From DATHYU01 sp033722675 (lineage in GTDB: Bacteria; Actinomycetota; Acidimicrobiia; Spongiisociales; UBA11373): 27,333 nucleotides of DNA. Shown piece after piece: positions 7,816 to 14,753 of the stretch (position 1 is the first letter of the stretch; each line of letters begins with the position of its first letter). The translations under genes and the position numbers were made by a program. The notes beneath the pieces were generated by a model that did not search any database, had not been told where the DNA came from, and saw only the letters and a program-made list of their open reading frames with translations. The stretch is taken from positions 1-27,333 of the forward strand of contig JAWVYO010000027.1 of NCBI GenBank assembly GCA_033722675.1, given 5' to 3'.

Positions 7816-7823
7816 TGCACGAC

Positions 7824-8480
7824 ATGTACCACGATCAAGGGCGCCTCGCGATGCTCGGTCCGGTGATCCGGACCCTGGGGCTCGCGCTGGTCGCCTTCGC
7901 GATCCTGTGGGCCGTCTCGCCGCACCTCCAGGCCGGGCGCTCCAGTGACGGCGTCCCCACCGCCGTGAGCGGCGGGGCGGTCTCCGGCACGGTCTCCTCC
8001 GACCCGATCCCGACCGCCCCGGTGACCACCATGCCGACGGAGCCTGCGGTCACGCGTGTCGCCGAAGGCACCGCCGATCAGCGTGACAGCGCCCGCTGGG
8101 AGGCCCGCAACGAGGAGCTCGTCGCCGACGCCGGCTGGCCCGCCGACCTCCGCCCCAGCGGTGATCTGAGCTTCTCGGTCCAGCCGGCGACCGCCTCGCC
8201 CACCGATCGCACCTGGGTGGCGTTCACGATCGAGGTGACCAACCGCTCCGATCGGAAGCTGTGGGGGTTGTTCGTGTACCAGGAGCTCGCCGGGCCCGCC
8301 GCGTGCGGCGACAGCGTCCTCGAGCCCGGCGAGTCGACGACGTGCACCGTCGAGGACTACGTGTACGAGGGCGAGCAGACCGCCGACGTCTGGGCCACGG
8401 CATGGGACATCCTCGACGAGATGTCGGCCGACCGCATCCTCCAGCCGTACACCGTCGGGCCCTACCGCGTCGGCGGTTAG
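7824..8480 (+). CDS. Membrane-anchored extracellular protein with CARDB/DUF11-like beta domain
   Basis: 218 aa from the ATG selected by the AAGGAG at 7810-7815. A short basic start is followed by one membrane helix at about residues 12-31, then a Ser/Thr/Pro-rich linker (residues 38-75) and a beta-sandwich-like domain. That domain has the pattern VAFTIEVTNRSDRKLWG, a Cys, then LEPGESTTCTVEDYVYEG. This resembles DUF11/CARDB-type repeats, whose F-x-V-x-N and L-x-PGES-x-x-C pattern is widespread in surface proteins of Actinobacteria. Two Cys likely form a disulfide. Function unknown; a cell-surface or adhesive role is only an inference. It overlaps the convergent gerW-like gene by 4 bp. Confidence 0.72.
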   Translation: MYHDQGRLAMLGPVIRTLGLALVAFAILWAVSPHLQAGRSSDGVPTAVSGGAVSGTVSSDPIPTAPVTTMPTEPAVTRVAEGTADQRDSARWEARNEELVADAGWPADLRPSGDLSFSVQPATASPTDRTWVAFTIEVTNRSDRKLWGLFVYQELAGPAACGDSVLEPGESTTCTVEDYVYEGEQTADVWATAWDILDEMSADRILQPYTVGPYRVGG

Positions 8481-8833
8481 CGGGAGCGACCGAGCCGGAC
8501 GAGGGCGAGCGCCACGCCGACGGCGGCGACGCCCAGGCGGGTCAGATCGAGCACGGGATGGACCTCCACCCCCTGGTCGGTGATCTCGACGACGGCGACC
8601 GGACGGCCCTGGACACCACCTCCTCCGCCCCCGCCGCCCCCGCCGCCCGCGTCCCCGGCGTGGCCGCCCCCGCCGAATCCGAAGCCGCCGCCGCGCTCCA
8701 CCGCGGCCGCCGGGACGACGATGCGGTCGCCGGCCTCGAGGGGAGCGCCGAAGACGTCGGCGACACCGACGGGTGCGAGGACGCGACCAAGGGACTCGGA
8801 CACCTTCGCAGCGAGTTCGGACGGCGACGCCAT
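8477..8833 (-). CDS. GerW (YtfJ) family protein
   Basis: 118 aa. The layout matches the GerW/Spore_YtfJ family (PF09579): an N-terminal helix, VADVFGAPLEAGDRIVVPAAAV, a glycine-rich segment GGGFGFGGGG with a run of eleven Gly, then RPVAVVEITDQGVEVHPV. The last 20 residues are hydrophobic and basic, suggesting a C-terminal membrane anchor. GerW acts in spore germination in Bacillus, but homologues occur widely in Actinobacteria that do not make endospores, where the role is unknown. The ATG overlaps the TGA of the upstream small gene by one base (TGATG). The polyglycine tract is encoded by a CCGCCC-type low-complexity stretch near 8615-8660 that could vary in length. Confidence 0.82.
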   Translation of the reverse strand: MASPSELAAKVSESLGRVLAPVGVADVFGAPLEAGDRIVVPAAAVERGGGFGFGGGGHAGDAGGGGGGGGGGGVQGRPVAVVEITDQGVEVHPVLDLTRLGVAAVGVALALVRLGRSR

Positions 8834-9072
8834 CAGGACCTCCTCGGGACCAGGGCGACGACGAGGGCGAGCACGGAGGCCAGGCGCGCCACGAGAACCC
8901 AGTCCACGACGGGATGGCGTTGGCCGTCCACCTCCACGCGAGCGGGTCCGGTGTAGCTCCAGCCGACCGGGACGAGACGAGCGCGGATCGTGACGGTCCG
9001 CGCCACGGGGACGATCGTCCGGCCGCCGTGGATCGTGGACGATCCCCGCTCCTCGGTCCAGCGCAGCCGCAT
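8833..9072 (-). CDS. Small tail-anchored protein, possible diverged GerW paralogue
   Basis: 79 aa from ATG at 9072, which follows a TAGCCT hexamer by 7 nt. By eye it lines up with the neighbouring GerW-like protein without its Gly-rich insert: GGRTIVPVARTV against GDRIVVPAAAVERG, and then PARVEVDGQRHPVVD against PVAVVEITDQGVEVHPVLD. Both end with a hydrophobic stretch and an Arg-Ser tail. I know of no described family for it. The hydrophobic tail (about residues 58-75) suggests membrane anchoring with the rest in the cytoplasm. It is the first gene of a two-gene minus-strand unit with the GerW-family gene. Confidence 0.65.
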   Translation of the reverse strand: MRLRWTEERGSSTIHGGRTIVPVARTVTIRARLVPVGWSYTGPARVEVDGQRHPVVDWVLVARLASVLALVVALVPRRS

Positions 9073-9079
9073 GGGCCCG

Positions 9080-9085
9080 AGGCTA
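9080..9085 (-). promoter_or_regulatory. Candidate -10 of leaderless GerW-pair operon
   Basis: TAGCCT on the minus strand with 7 nt to ATG at 9072; no Shine-Dalgarno. Confidence 0.55.
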
Positions 9086-9096
9086 CCCGCAGCTCC

Positions 9097-9102
9097 TAGC
9101 AT
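9097..9102 (+). promoter_or_regulatory. Candidate -10 for the class V aminotransferase gene
   Basis: TAGCAT with 9 nt to ATG at 9112. The two divergent start codons are only 39 bp apart, so this promoter lies within 20 bp of the opposite one. Confidence 0.5.
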
Positions 9103-9111
9103 CGACGCCGT

Positions 9112-10332
9112 ATGACCTACGACGTCGACGAGATCCGCACCCGGTTCCCGGCCCTCGCCCGGACCGAGGGCGGGCGGACCGTCGCCTATCTGGACGGCCC
9201 CGCAGGCACGCAGGTGCCCCGAGCGGTGATCGAGGCGATGGCGGGCCATCTCCGGACGGGTACGAGCAACCACGGCGGAGCCTTCGCCGCGAGTCGCGAG
9301 GTCGACGCCCTCGAAGGCTCCGCACGGGCTGCTGCGGCGGACCTCCTGGGGGCCAGCGACGACGAGGTCGTGTTCGGACCGAACATGACCACGCTCACGT
9401 TCGCCGTGTCCCGTGCTCTCGGCGCCGGCTGGGGACCGGGCGACGAGGTCGTGGTCACGCGCCTCGATCACGACGCCAACGTCACCCCCTGGGTGCTGGC
9501 GGCGCGCGACGCCGGGGCTTCGGTGCGAGTCGCCGACTTCGACGTCGAGGACGGACGGCTCGACGTGGACCACCTGGTGTCGCTTCTGGGCCCGAGGACG
9601 CGTCTCGTGGCCGTCACCCACGCCTCCAACGCCCTCGGGACGATCCCGCCCGTCCAGGAGATCGTCGACCTCGCCCATTCCTTCGGCGCTCTCACCTACG
9701 TGGACGCCGTCCACTACGCCCCGCACGGAAGCATCGACGTCGCCGCCCTGGACACCGACTTCCTGGCCTGCTCGCCCTACAAGTTCTACGGACCGCACAG
9801 CGGAGTGCTCTACGGCAAGGCGGAACACCTCGAGACCGTCACGCCCTACAAGGTCGTCCCCGCCCCCGACACGGGTCCCGGGCGATGGGAGACCGGAACG
9901 GCGTCGTTCGAGGCGCTCGCCGGGATCGAGGCGGCGGTGGACCATCTCGCCTCGCTGGGGGAGGGGGACGATCGGAGGGCGGCGCTCGTCGACGCCTATC
10001 GCGCCATCGGGCGGCACGAACGTTCTCTGGCGGTGCGGTTCCTCGCCGGCGTCGCCGAGCTGCCGCACGTCCGTGTCCACGGCATCACCGATGCTCCCGA
10101 GGAGCGGACGCCGACGTTCGGCGTCGAGGTCGAGGGGCTGGCCGCACGCCGGGTCGCCGAGTCGCTGGCGGAGCGGGCGATCTACGTCTGGGACGGCCAT
10201 TACTACGCCGTCGGCGTCATGGACCACCTCGGGGTGTCCGATGGGGGAGGGCTGACGCGGATCGGGTTCGTCCACTATTCGACACCCGACGAGGTCGACC
10301 GCGTGCTCCAGGCGCTCGCAGACCTTCGCTAG
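9112..10332 (+). CDS. Aminotransferase class V / cysteine desulfurase-like protein without the catalytic Cys
   Basis: 406 aa. The sequence follows the SufS/NifS fold: YLDGPAGTQVP at the start, SNHGG, LDHDANVTPW, THASNALGT, DAVHYAPHG, and the PLP lysine Lys224 in SPYKFYGPHSG. The C-terminal loop where cysteine desulfurases carry the sulfur-accepting Cys reads YVWDGHYYAVGVMDHLG and has no Cys. This agrees with the cysteine desulfurase-like subgroup related to TIGR01976, whose reaction is not established. It may be a lyase, transaminase or epimerase on an amino acid rather than a sulfur donor for Fe-S clusters, and no other suf genes are nearby. The stop overlaps the convergent SDR stop by four bases (CTAG). 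Confidence 0.88.
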   Translation: MTYDVDEIRTRFPALARTEGGRTVAYLDGPAGTQVPRAVIEAMAGHLRTGTSNHGGAFAASREVDALEGSARAAAADLLGASDDEVVFGPNMTTLTFAVSRALGAGWGPGDEVVVTRLDHDANVTPWVLAARDAGASVRVADFDVEDGRLDVDHLVSLLGPRTRLVAVTHASNALGTIPPVQEIVDLAHSFGALTYVDAVHYAPHGSIDVAALDTDFLACSPYKFYGPHSGVLYGKAEHLETVTPYKVVPAPDTGPGRWETGTASFEALAGIEAAVDHLASLGEGDDRRAALVDAYRAIGRHERSLAVRFLAGVAELPHVRVHGITDAPEERTPTFGVEVEGLAARRVAESLAERAIYVWDGHYYAVGVMDHLGVSDGGGLTRIGFVHYSTPDEVDRVLQALADLR

Positions 10333-11186
10333 CGTCGGATTCCCATCGCCCGCAGCCTGATCCGGTCGAAGACACGATCGGGCAGGATCCTCGCCAGGAT
10401 CCTGGTCTGCAGGGGAACACGGCGTCCCAACGGCACGCGCGTGGGCGGGCGAGGGCTCTCCAGCACGCGGAGGATCGCCTCGGAGACGACGGCGGGATCC
10501 AGCCCCGACACGCGCGCACGCTCGGTCACGCGCCGCCCGGCGGCCAGCATGTCGTCGTAGAGGGAGATCACCGCAGGGTCGGCGTCCGCAACGGCCTCGT
10601 CGCCGGCCCGGCGGCTCTTCCCCCAGATGGGGGTGCGCACACTCCCCGGTTCGAGGATGACCACGTCCACCCCCTGCCGCCTCACCTCCATGCGAAGGGC
10701 GTCGCCGAGGGCCTCCAGCGCGTACTTCGTGGCGGCGTAGGGGCCGACCACCGGCGCGCTGCGGCGACCGCTCACCGAGCTCATCAGGAGAACCCGCCCG
10801 CGCCCCGCGCGGACGTCGGGCAGGAACGCGCGGATGCTTGAGACCGCGCCCACGACGTTGACGTCGAGCGCCCGGCGCAGGGCAGCGGGTGGTGTCAGCT
10901 CGACGGGTGCCCCCACGGCGACCCCGGCGTTGACGACGAGACCCGCGACCCGCGCGCCGAGGAGCCGGGCGTCCGCGGCGGCCTCCCGCAACCCGGCCTC
11001 GTCGGTGACGTCCATCACCAGGGGCGTGACGCCGTCGATGTCCGACAGCCGCGCCCGGTCCCGGGGATCGCGGTACCCCGCCGCCACCCGGTAGCCCCGG
11101 GCGGCGAGGGTCAGCGACGCGTCGAGCCCGAGGCCCGACGACGCCCCGGTCACGACCACGACGTCTCCCGGACGTGCGCGTCCCAT
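10329..11186 (-). CDS. Short-chain dehydrogenase/reductase (SDR)
   Basis: 285 aa. Classical SDR landmarks are in order: dinucleotide loop TGASSGLG (13-20), MDVTD at 58-62, NAG (86-88), the serine strand LLMSSVSG, and the catalytic Tyr150-x-x-x-Lys154 in GPYAATKYALEAL. Then comes EPGSVRTPIW, the usual P-G-x-x-x-T motif. The C-terminal 80 residues are longer than in minimal SDRs and basic, with many Arg, suggesting possible membrane association. An NAD(P)-linked oxidation or reduction is certain in type but not in substrate. The ATG shares one base with the TGA of the EamA transporter gene upstream (TGATG), so the two are likely cotranscribed. Confidence 0.9.
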   Translation of the reverse strand: MGRARPGDVVVVTGASSGLGLDASLTLAARGYRVAAGYRDPRDRARLSDIDGVTPLVMDVTDEAGLREAAADARLLGARVAGLVVNAGVAVGAPVELTPPAALRRALDVNVVGAVSSIRAFLPDVRAGRGRVLLMSSVSGRRSAPVVGPYAATKYALEALGDALRMEVRRQGVDVVILEPGSVRTPIWGKSRRAGDEAVADADPAVISLYDDMLAAGRRVTERARVSGLDPAVVSEAILRVLESPRPPTRVPLGRRVPLQTRILARILPDRVFDRIRLRAMGIRR

Positions 11187-12088
11187 CACCGCTCCCGGCG
11201 GCTGGCGAGCCACGCGCCGATGAGGACGAGGAGCATCCCGAAGAGGGATGGCACCGGCACGCTCTCGTCGCGAACCACCACCCCGAGGAGCACGGCGACG
11301 ACGGGCAGGAAGTAGATCGGGAGTGAACCACGTGTCGCGCCGACCCGGCTGCCCAGCGTCGTCATGGCGACGTGGGCGAGACCGGTGCTGAACACGCCGA
11401 GGAGCACCATCGCCCCTGCCCCCGTCCAGGACCACGCCGACGACGACAGCCCCGCCACCCCGAAGGGGAGGGAGGCGGCGATCGCCACCAGCTGTGCCCG
11501 GAACAGGACGGGCAGGCTCCCGTGACGCTGCACGAGCGGGACCGCCATGTTGAAGGCGAGGCCGTACAGGGCCGTCGCCACGAGGAGGAGGACGACACCG
11601 AGGCCGTCGGCCTCCCCGGAGGCGGACGGCACGGTCACGAGGACCACTCCGCCGAAGCCCACGACGAGGCCCACGATCTGACGCGCGCCGGGGGTCCGGC
11701 GAAGCAGGATGGCCGCCACCACCGCGGCGAACAGCGGTGTGCCGCCGTTGATCATTCCTGCGATGGAGGAGTCGACGCCGCGGTCCTGGGCGATGGGGAA
11801 GAGCAGGAACGGCACCGTCATCCAGACGAGGCCGAGGCCGACCAGGGCCGGCCATTCGTCGCGGGGGAGGGACCGACGGGCCCGGGGCACCGATCCCAGT
11901 GCCAGCGCCCCGAGCAGGAGCCGGCTCACCGTGACCACCGGAGGCGAGAAGGTCTCGACTCCCTCGGCGATCCACAGGAACGACGACCCCCACATGAGGG
12001 CGATGGCGACGAGCAACCCCCACTCGGCGGGCCCGTAGGACTCGCCGGTGGTGCCGGCGGCGGTGGCGATGACGGGACGGCGCCTCAC
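11186..12088 (-). CDS. EamA/DMT-superfamily transporter
   Basis: 300 aa from GTG at 12088, with about ten hydrophobic helices in two repeats of five. The repeats open with ALMWGSSFLWIAEGVE and a second half beginning after GLAFNMAVPLVQRHG; the hallmark arginine after helix two is present (VSRLLLGALALG). EamA (RhaT/YdcZ-like) proteins export or import metabolites such as amino acids or drugs; the substrate here is unknown. The start follows TAGCCT by 6 nt, with no Shine-Dalgarno. The last bases of that hexamer region overlap the stop of the upstream MFS gene. The next gene is the SDR, overlapping by one base. Confidence 0.88.
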   Translation of the reverse strand: MRRRPVIATAAGTTGESYGPAEWGLLVAIALMWGSSFLWIAEGVETFSPPVVTVSRLLLGALALGSVPRARRSLPRDEWPALVGLGLVWMTVPFLLFPIAQDRGVDSSIAGMINGGTPLFAAVVAAILLRRTPGARQIVGLVVGFGGVVLVTVPSASGEADGLGVVLLLVATALYGLAFNMAVPLVQRHGSLPVLFRAQLVAIAASLPFGVAGLSSSAWSWTGAGAMVLLGVFSTGLAHVAMTTLGSRVGATRGSLPIYFLPVVAVLLGVVVRDESVPVPSLFGMLLVLIGAWLASRRER

Positions 12089-12094
12089 ACCGGC

Positions 12095-12100
12095 AGGCTA
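12095..12100 (-). promoter_or_regulatory. Candidate -10 of leaderless EamA-SDR operon, inside the MFS stop
   Basis: TAGCCT on the minus strand with 6 nt to GTG 12088. Its first three bases are the TAG stop codon of the MFS gene, so the stop doubles as promoter sequence. Confidence 0.5.
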
Positions 12101-13351
12101 TCCGCCGCCGGGCACCGCCTCCGCCGCGGTGACGGGCTCCCGCCAGAGCCGGGTCGTCAGGAGGCCCAGCGCCCAGGCGGCGATCGCCGCGGAGGCGGCC
12201 ACGTACACCGTCCCGACGCCGAGCTCCTCCCCGAGGATCCCGCCGAGCGCGGCGCCGATCGGGAGGCCGGCCCAGGCCAGGGTCCGGGAGGCGGCGATGA
12301 CCCGTCCGAGGAGCGGAGCCGGTGTGAGCTGCTGGCGGAGCGTCGTCACCGAGACGTTGGCGAACGACACACCGGCCACGGCGATGCCTGCGGGCACGAT
12401 GGCGACGGCGGTGGTGACCACGGGATCGAGGCTCGCCAACGTGCTCGCCGTGAGGGCGAGCACGAGGAAGCCGCCACCCAGGAGCAGGAATCCGAGGACG
12501 AAGACCCGACCGAGCCCCAGCCGTCTCGTGATGCGGGGAGCGGCGATCACCCCGAGCGTTCCCACGAGCGCGTGCCCGGCGAAGAACCACCCGATGAGGA
12601 ACTCCGATCCGACCCCGAGTTCGTCCCGGGCGAAGAGGACGAGGAGCGCCTCCATGGGGACGAAGGTGAGGTTGATCGCCGTCGCGGCGAAGGTGGCCGT
12701 GCGCAGTCGGCGGTCGTGCCAGAGATGGGCGATCCCCGCCCGGAAGGCGGGCAGGAAGGGGTCGTGGTCGTCGGCGCGCGCCGTCGGGTTCACCTCGACC
12801 AGGATCACGACGAAGGCCGCCGAGGCGAGGAACGTGAGGGCGTTGAGCCCGAGGGCCGCCGAGAACCCGAGGGTCCCGATCAGCAACCCGGCCAGGGGAG
12901 GGCCGAGGGTCCAGGCGCTCGTCCGGGCGAACTGCAGCCGGGTGTTGACGTCCACGAGACGATCCGGTGGCAGCAGGGCCGGGGTCCAGGCCTGGAATCC
13001 CGTGTCGAAGGCCACCGTCATCGTCCCCGTCAGGAAGGCGACCGCGAAGACCATCCACGGCCGGGTGACGTCGAGGCTCGTCGCGAGGGCGAGGAGGGCG
13101 AACCCCGCCGCTCGGGTGAGGTCGGCGGTCAGCAACGCGAACCGGAGCCGAACGCGATCGAGGGCGACACCGGCTGCGAATCCGAACAGCAGGGTCGGCA
13201 GCGTCTCGAAGGCGGTGGTGAGACCGAGGTCGAGGGCGGAGCCGGTGAGATCGACGATCAGCAGGGGGAGCGCGAGCAGCGCCACGTAGTCGCCGAGCAG
13301 GGAGATCGCCTGGCCGGCGACGATCCTCCTGAGGTTCGCGGGGGTCGACAT
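12098..13351 (-). CDS. MFS transporter (EntS-like exporter family)
   Basis: 417 aa with about twelve hydrophobic helices. It starts MSTPANLRRIVAGQAISLLGDYV, followed by ALPLLIVDLTGSALDLGL, the standard opening of MFS_3/EntS-type exporters. The motif-A region between helices 2 and 3 reads GVALDRVRLRFAL, and a large basic/acidic loop sits near residues 190-210. The second half shows FLIGWFFAGHALVGTLGV and AGVSFANVSVTTLRQQLTP, also characteristic. Substrates in this family include siderophores and drugs; none can be assigned. The ATG follows TACCGT by 7 nt. It is divergent from the Lon-N-domain operon. Confidence 0.9.
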   Translation of the reverse strand: MSTPANLRRIVAGQAISLLGDYVALLALPLLIVDLTGSALDLGLTTAFETLPTLLFGFAAGVALDRVRLRFALLTADLTRAAGFALLALATSLDVTRPWMVFAVAFLTGTMTVAFDTGFQAWTPALLPPDRLVDVNTRLQFARTSAWTLGPPLAGLLIGTLGFSAALGLNALTFLASAAFVVILVEVNPTARADDHDPFLPAFRAGIAHLWHDRRLRTATFAATAINLTFVPMEALLVLFARDELGVGSEFLIGWFFAGHALVGTLGVIAAPRITRRLGLGRVFVLGFLLLGGGFLVLALTASTLASLDPVVTTAVAIVPAGIAVAGVSFANVSVTTLRQQLTPAPLLGRVIAASRTLAWAGLPIGAALGGILGEELGVGTVYVAASAAIAAWALGLLTTRLWREPVTAAEAVPGGG

Positions 13352-13358
13352 CGGCGCA

Positions 13359-13364
13359 ACGGTA
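13359..13364 (-). promoter_or_regulatory. Candidate -10 of leaderless MFS gene
   Basis: TACCGT on the minus strand with 7 nt to ATG 13351; no Shine-Dalgarno. Confidence 0.5.
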
Positions 13365-13430
13365 CCGACAGGGGCCGGCGCGACCGCGGATCTCGGCGGT
13401 CCGGGCTCCGGACAGACGCTCGCCGCTTCG

Positions 13431-13436
13431 TACGAT
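13431..13436 (+). promoter_or_regulatory. Candidate -10 of leaderless Lon-N operon
   Basis: TACGAT with 6 nt to GTG 13443; no Shine-Dalgarno. A GGACAG 15 bp upstream is a poor -35. Confidence 0.55.
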
Positions 13437-13442
13437 GGCGGG

Positions 13443-14006
13443 GTGGTGGATGCCTACCCCTTCCTCGGTGTGCCCCGGCCCCTCGTGCCAGGGGCACGCA
13501 TGACCGTGCGCACCGACGCCGAGCACCTGCGTCCCGGTTCGCGTCTCGTCGCCGGCTTCGTCGACGCCCACGACGCACCGCCGCGCGTCGGAACCGTGGC
13601 GCTCGTCTGGGGTGTGGACCGCGTGGACGACGGACCCGACCTCGTCTCGCTGCGTGGCGAGCTCCTCGTCGGTCTCGGAGCCGTGGACGACGGCCGGGTC
13701 CCGGTGGCGACGGTGGAGTTCGACCGACCGGTACCCGCCCGGGTCGTCGAGCGCCTCCAGGACGCGGTCCGGGCGTATCACGGTGCGACCGCCGAGGCGG
13801 GCGAGGGAGGAGACGTCACCGTTCGTCTCGCCCCCGATCCGGTGGTGGCGTCGCATCAGGTAGCCTTGCTCCTGCGCATCAGCGCGCCGGAGTTGCAGGA
13901 CATCCTGGAGGCCGGCGACGCCCGGGCCCGCCTCGAACGGGCCGCACTGGTGCTCACCCGGGAGACCGGGTTGCTGCGAACGACGATGGGCGGAAGAGGA
14001 GCATGA
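13443..14006 (+). CDS. Lon N-terminal (substrate-binding) domain-like protein
   Basis: 187 aa from GTG at 13443. The fold pattern is that of the Lon N-domain (PF02190): a strand, then P-L-V-P-G (as FPG in Lon), RTDAEHLRPGSRLVAG, VGTVALVW and LVSLRGELLVGLG. The sequence ends with helices ISAPELQDILEAGDARARLE and R-A-A-L-V-L-T-R-E-T-G-L-L, which match the helical part after the beta-barrel in Lon (LSVPEKQALLEA type). There is no ATPase or protease domain. Stand-alone Lon-N proteins are known but their role is not settled; substrate recruitment is a guess. It heads an operon with two small membrane proteins, joined by ATGA overlaps, just upstream of the proteasome locus. Confidence 0.7.
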   Translation: MVDAYPFLGVPRPLVPGARMTVRTDAEHLRPGSRLVAGFVDAHDAPPRVGTVALVWGVDRVDDGPDLVSLRGELLVGLGAVDDGRVPVATVEFDRPVPARVVERLQDAVRAYHGATAEAGEGGDVTVRLAPDPVVASHQVALLLRISAPELQDILEAGDARARLERAALVLTRETGLLRTTMGGRGA

Positions 14007-14299
14007 TGGCCAGGACGAAGGAACTCCCCGAGCACGTCTCGGAGTTCGTCGACCTCTCGAAGCAGTACGTCCGGGAGCGGACGCTCGAACCGGCGAAGGC
14101 GTTGGGCCGACTCGCCGGCATGGGGTTCGCAGCAGCCGCGGTGTTCGTGCTCGCGGCGCTGTTCCTCGGGATCGCCGGGACGCGAGCCCTCGTCGACCTG
14201 ATGCCCGACGGGAACGTCTGGGAGGGGCTCGGCTACGTCGCCGGATCCATCGGCCTCCTCGCCGTGACCGGCCTGATCATGTGGAGGGCGACCCGATGA
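14003..14299 (+). CDS. Small two-helix membrane protein (holin-X/DUF1469-like)
   Basis: 98 aa if begun at the ATG overlapping the previous stop (ATGA); a second ATG at 14006 is 3 nt away and stands better behind the purine-rich GGAAGAGGAG. Residues 8-34 form a charged amphipathic helix. Two membrane helices follow at about 38-58 (MGFAAAAVFVLAALFLGIAG) and 74-93 (GLGYVAGSIGLLAVTGLIMW). This resembles the small actinobacterial holin-X/DUF1469-type proteins, but no specific residue proves membership. It is the middle gene of the Lon-N operon. Confidence 0.65.
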   Translation: MMARTKELPEHVSEFVDLSKQYVRERTLEPAKALGRLAGMGFAAAAVFVLAALFLGIAGTRALVDLMPDGNVWEGLGYVAGSIGLLAVTGLIMWRATR

Positions 14300-14493
14300 C
14301 CGTGGAGAAGGCAGACCTCGAGGCGAAGCTGCGCGAGATCGAGGCGATCGTCGACGAGACCACCGACCAGGCGAAGAACGCCGGCGTGGCCATCGCCATC
14401 GGAGCCGTCGTGGTCCTGCTGCTCGTCTTCGTCCTCGGCCGGCGAAAGGGCCGCAAGGGGTCGGCTCGCGTCGAGGTCTACCGGCTCGGCTGA
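14296..14493 (+). CDS. Small single-pass membrane protein
   Basis: 65 aa. An acidic helical N-terminus (residues 3-27, heptad-like, EKADLEAKLREIEAIVDE) is followed by one transmembrane helix (30-48) and a strongly basic tail RRKGRKG. It follows the two-helix membrane protein with an ATGA overlap. An in-frame GTG at 14281 would add five residues but has no better site. The opposite charges on either side suggest the acidic helix outside and the basic tail inside. No family recognised. The stop overlaps the convergent 80-aa gene by 16 bp. Confidence 0.65.
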   Translation: MTVEKADLEAKLREIEAIVDETTDQAKNAGVAIAIGAVVVLLLVFVLGRRKGRKGSARVEVYRLG

Positions 14494-14720
14494 CCGTCCA
14501 CGACGACCTCGTCGCCGATCTCGCCATCGGGGTCCACGAGACGGATCCGGTAGCCGTCTCCCGGCTTCAGGTTCTTCGCCCACAGCAGCTCGCGACCGCG
14601 CGAGGTGCGGCGGATCCATCGAAGGGCGACGAGTGCGGCGCCGGCGGCCGTGAGCGCGGCGTTGCCGGTGCGCATGCCCCTCGTCAACAGGTTCCAGGCG
14701 TCGGCGAGCAGTCGGGTCAT
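14478..14720 (-). CDS. Small membrane protein of unknown function (80 aa)
   Basis: 80 aa from ATG at 14720, which follows TACGAT by 7 nt. An amphipathic N-terminus and one membrane helix (about 20-36, AALTAAGAALVALRWI) precede a basic stretch and a C-terminal beta-rich tail, LKPGDGYRIRLVDPDGE, with the look of a small SH3- or barrel-like fold. An upstream ATG at 14765 would add 15 residues but would run over the opposite start codon at 14754. No family recognised. Divergent from the 30-aa microprotein gene, with only 33 bp between the two starts. Confidence 0.6.
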   Translation of the reverse strand: MTRLLADAWNLLTRGMRTGNAALTAAGAALVALRWIRRTSRGRELLWAKNLKPGDGYRIRLVDPDGEIGDEVVVDGQPSR

Positions 14721-14727
14721 GGACGGG

Positions 14728-14733
14728 ATCGTA
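14728..14733 (-). promoter_or_regulatory. Candidate -10 of leaderless 80-aa gene
   Basis: TACGAT on the minus strand with 7 nt to ATG 14720; packed against the opposite promoter. Confidence 0.55.
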
Positions 14734-14740
14734 CCGCCGA

Positions 14741-14746
14741 TACCAT
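14741..14746 (+). promoter_or_regulatory. Candidate -10 of leaderless microprotein-trmI operon
   Basis: TACCAT with 7 nt to ATG 14754; no Shine-Dalgarno. Only 7 bp separate it from the opposite -10. Confidence 0.55.
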
Positions 14747-14753
14747 CGCCACC

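Noticed and set aside
10329..13856. 1175-residue minus-strand frame
   Set aside because: Only the SDR at its end is real; the rest is the antisense or shifted frame of the EamA and MFS genes, a GC-rich artefact.
11372..14299. 975-residue plus-strand frame
   Set aside because: Charged low-complexity sequence antisense to two transporter genes; only its last 98 residues are a real gene.
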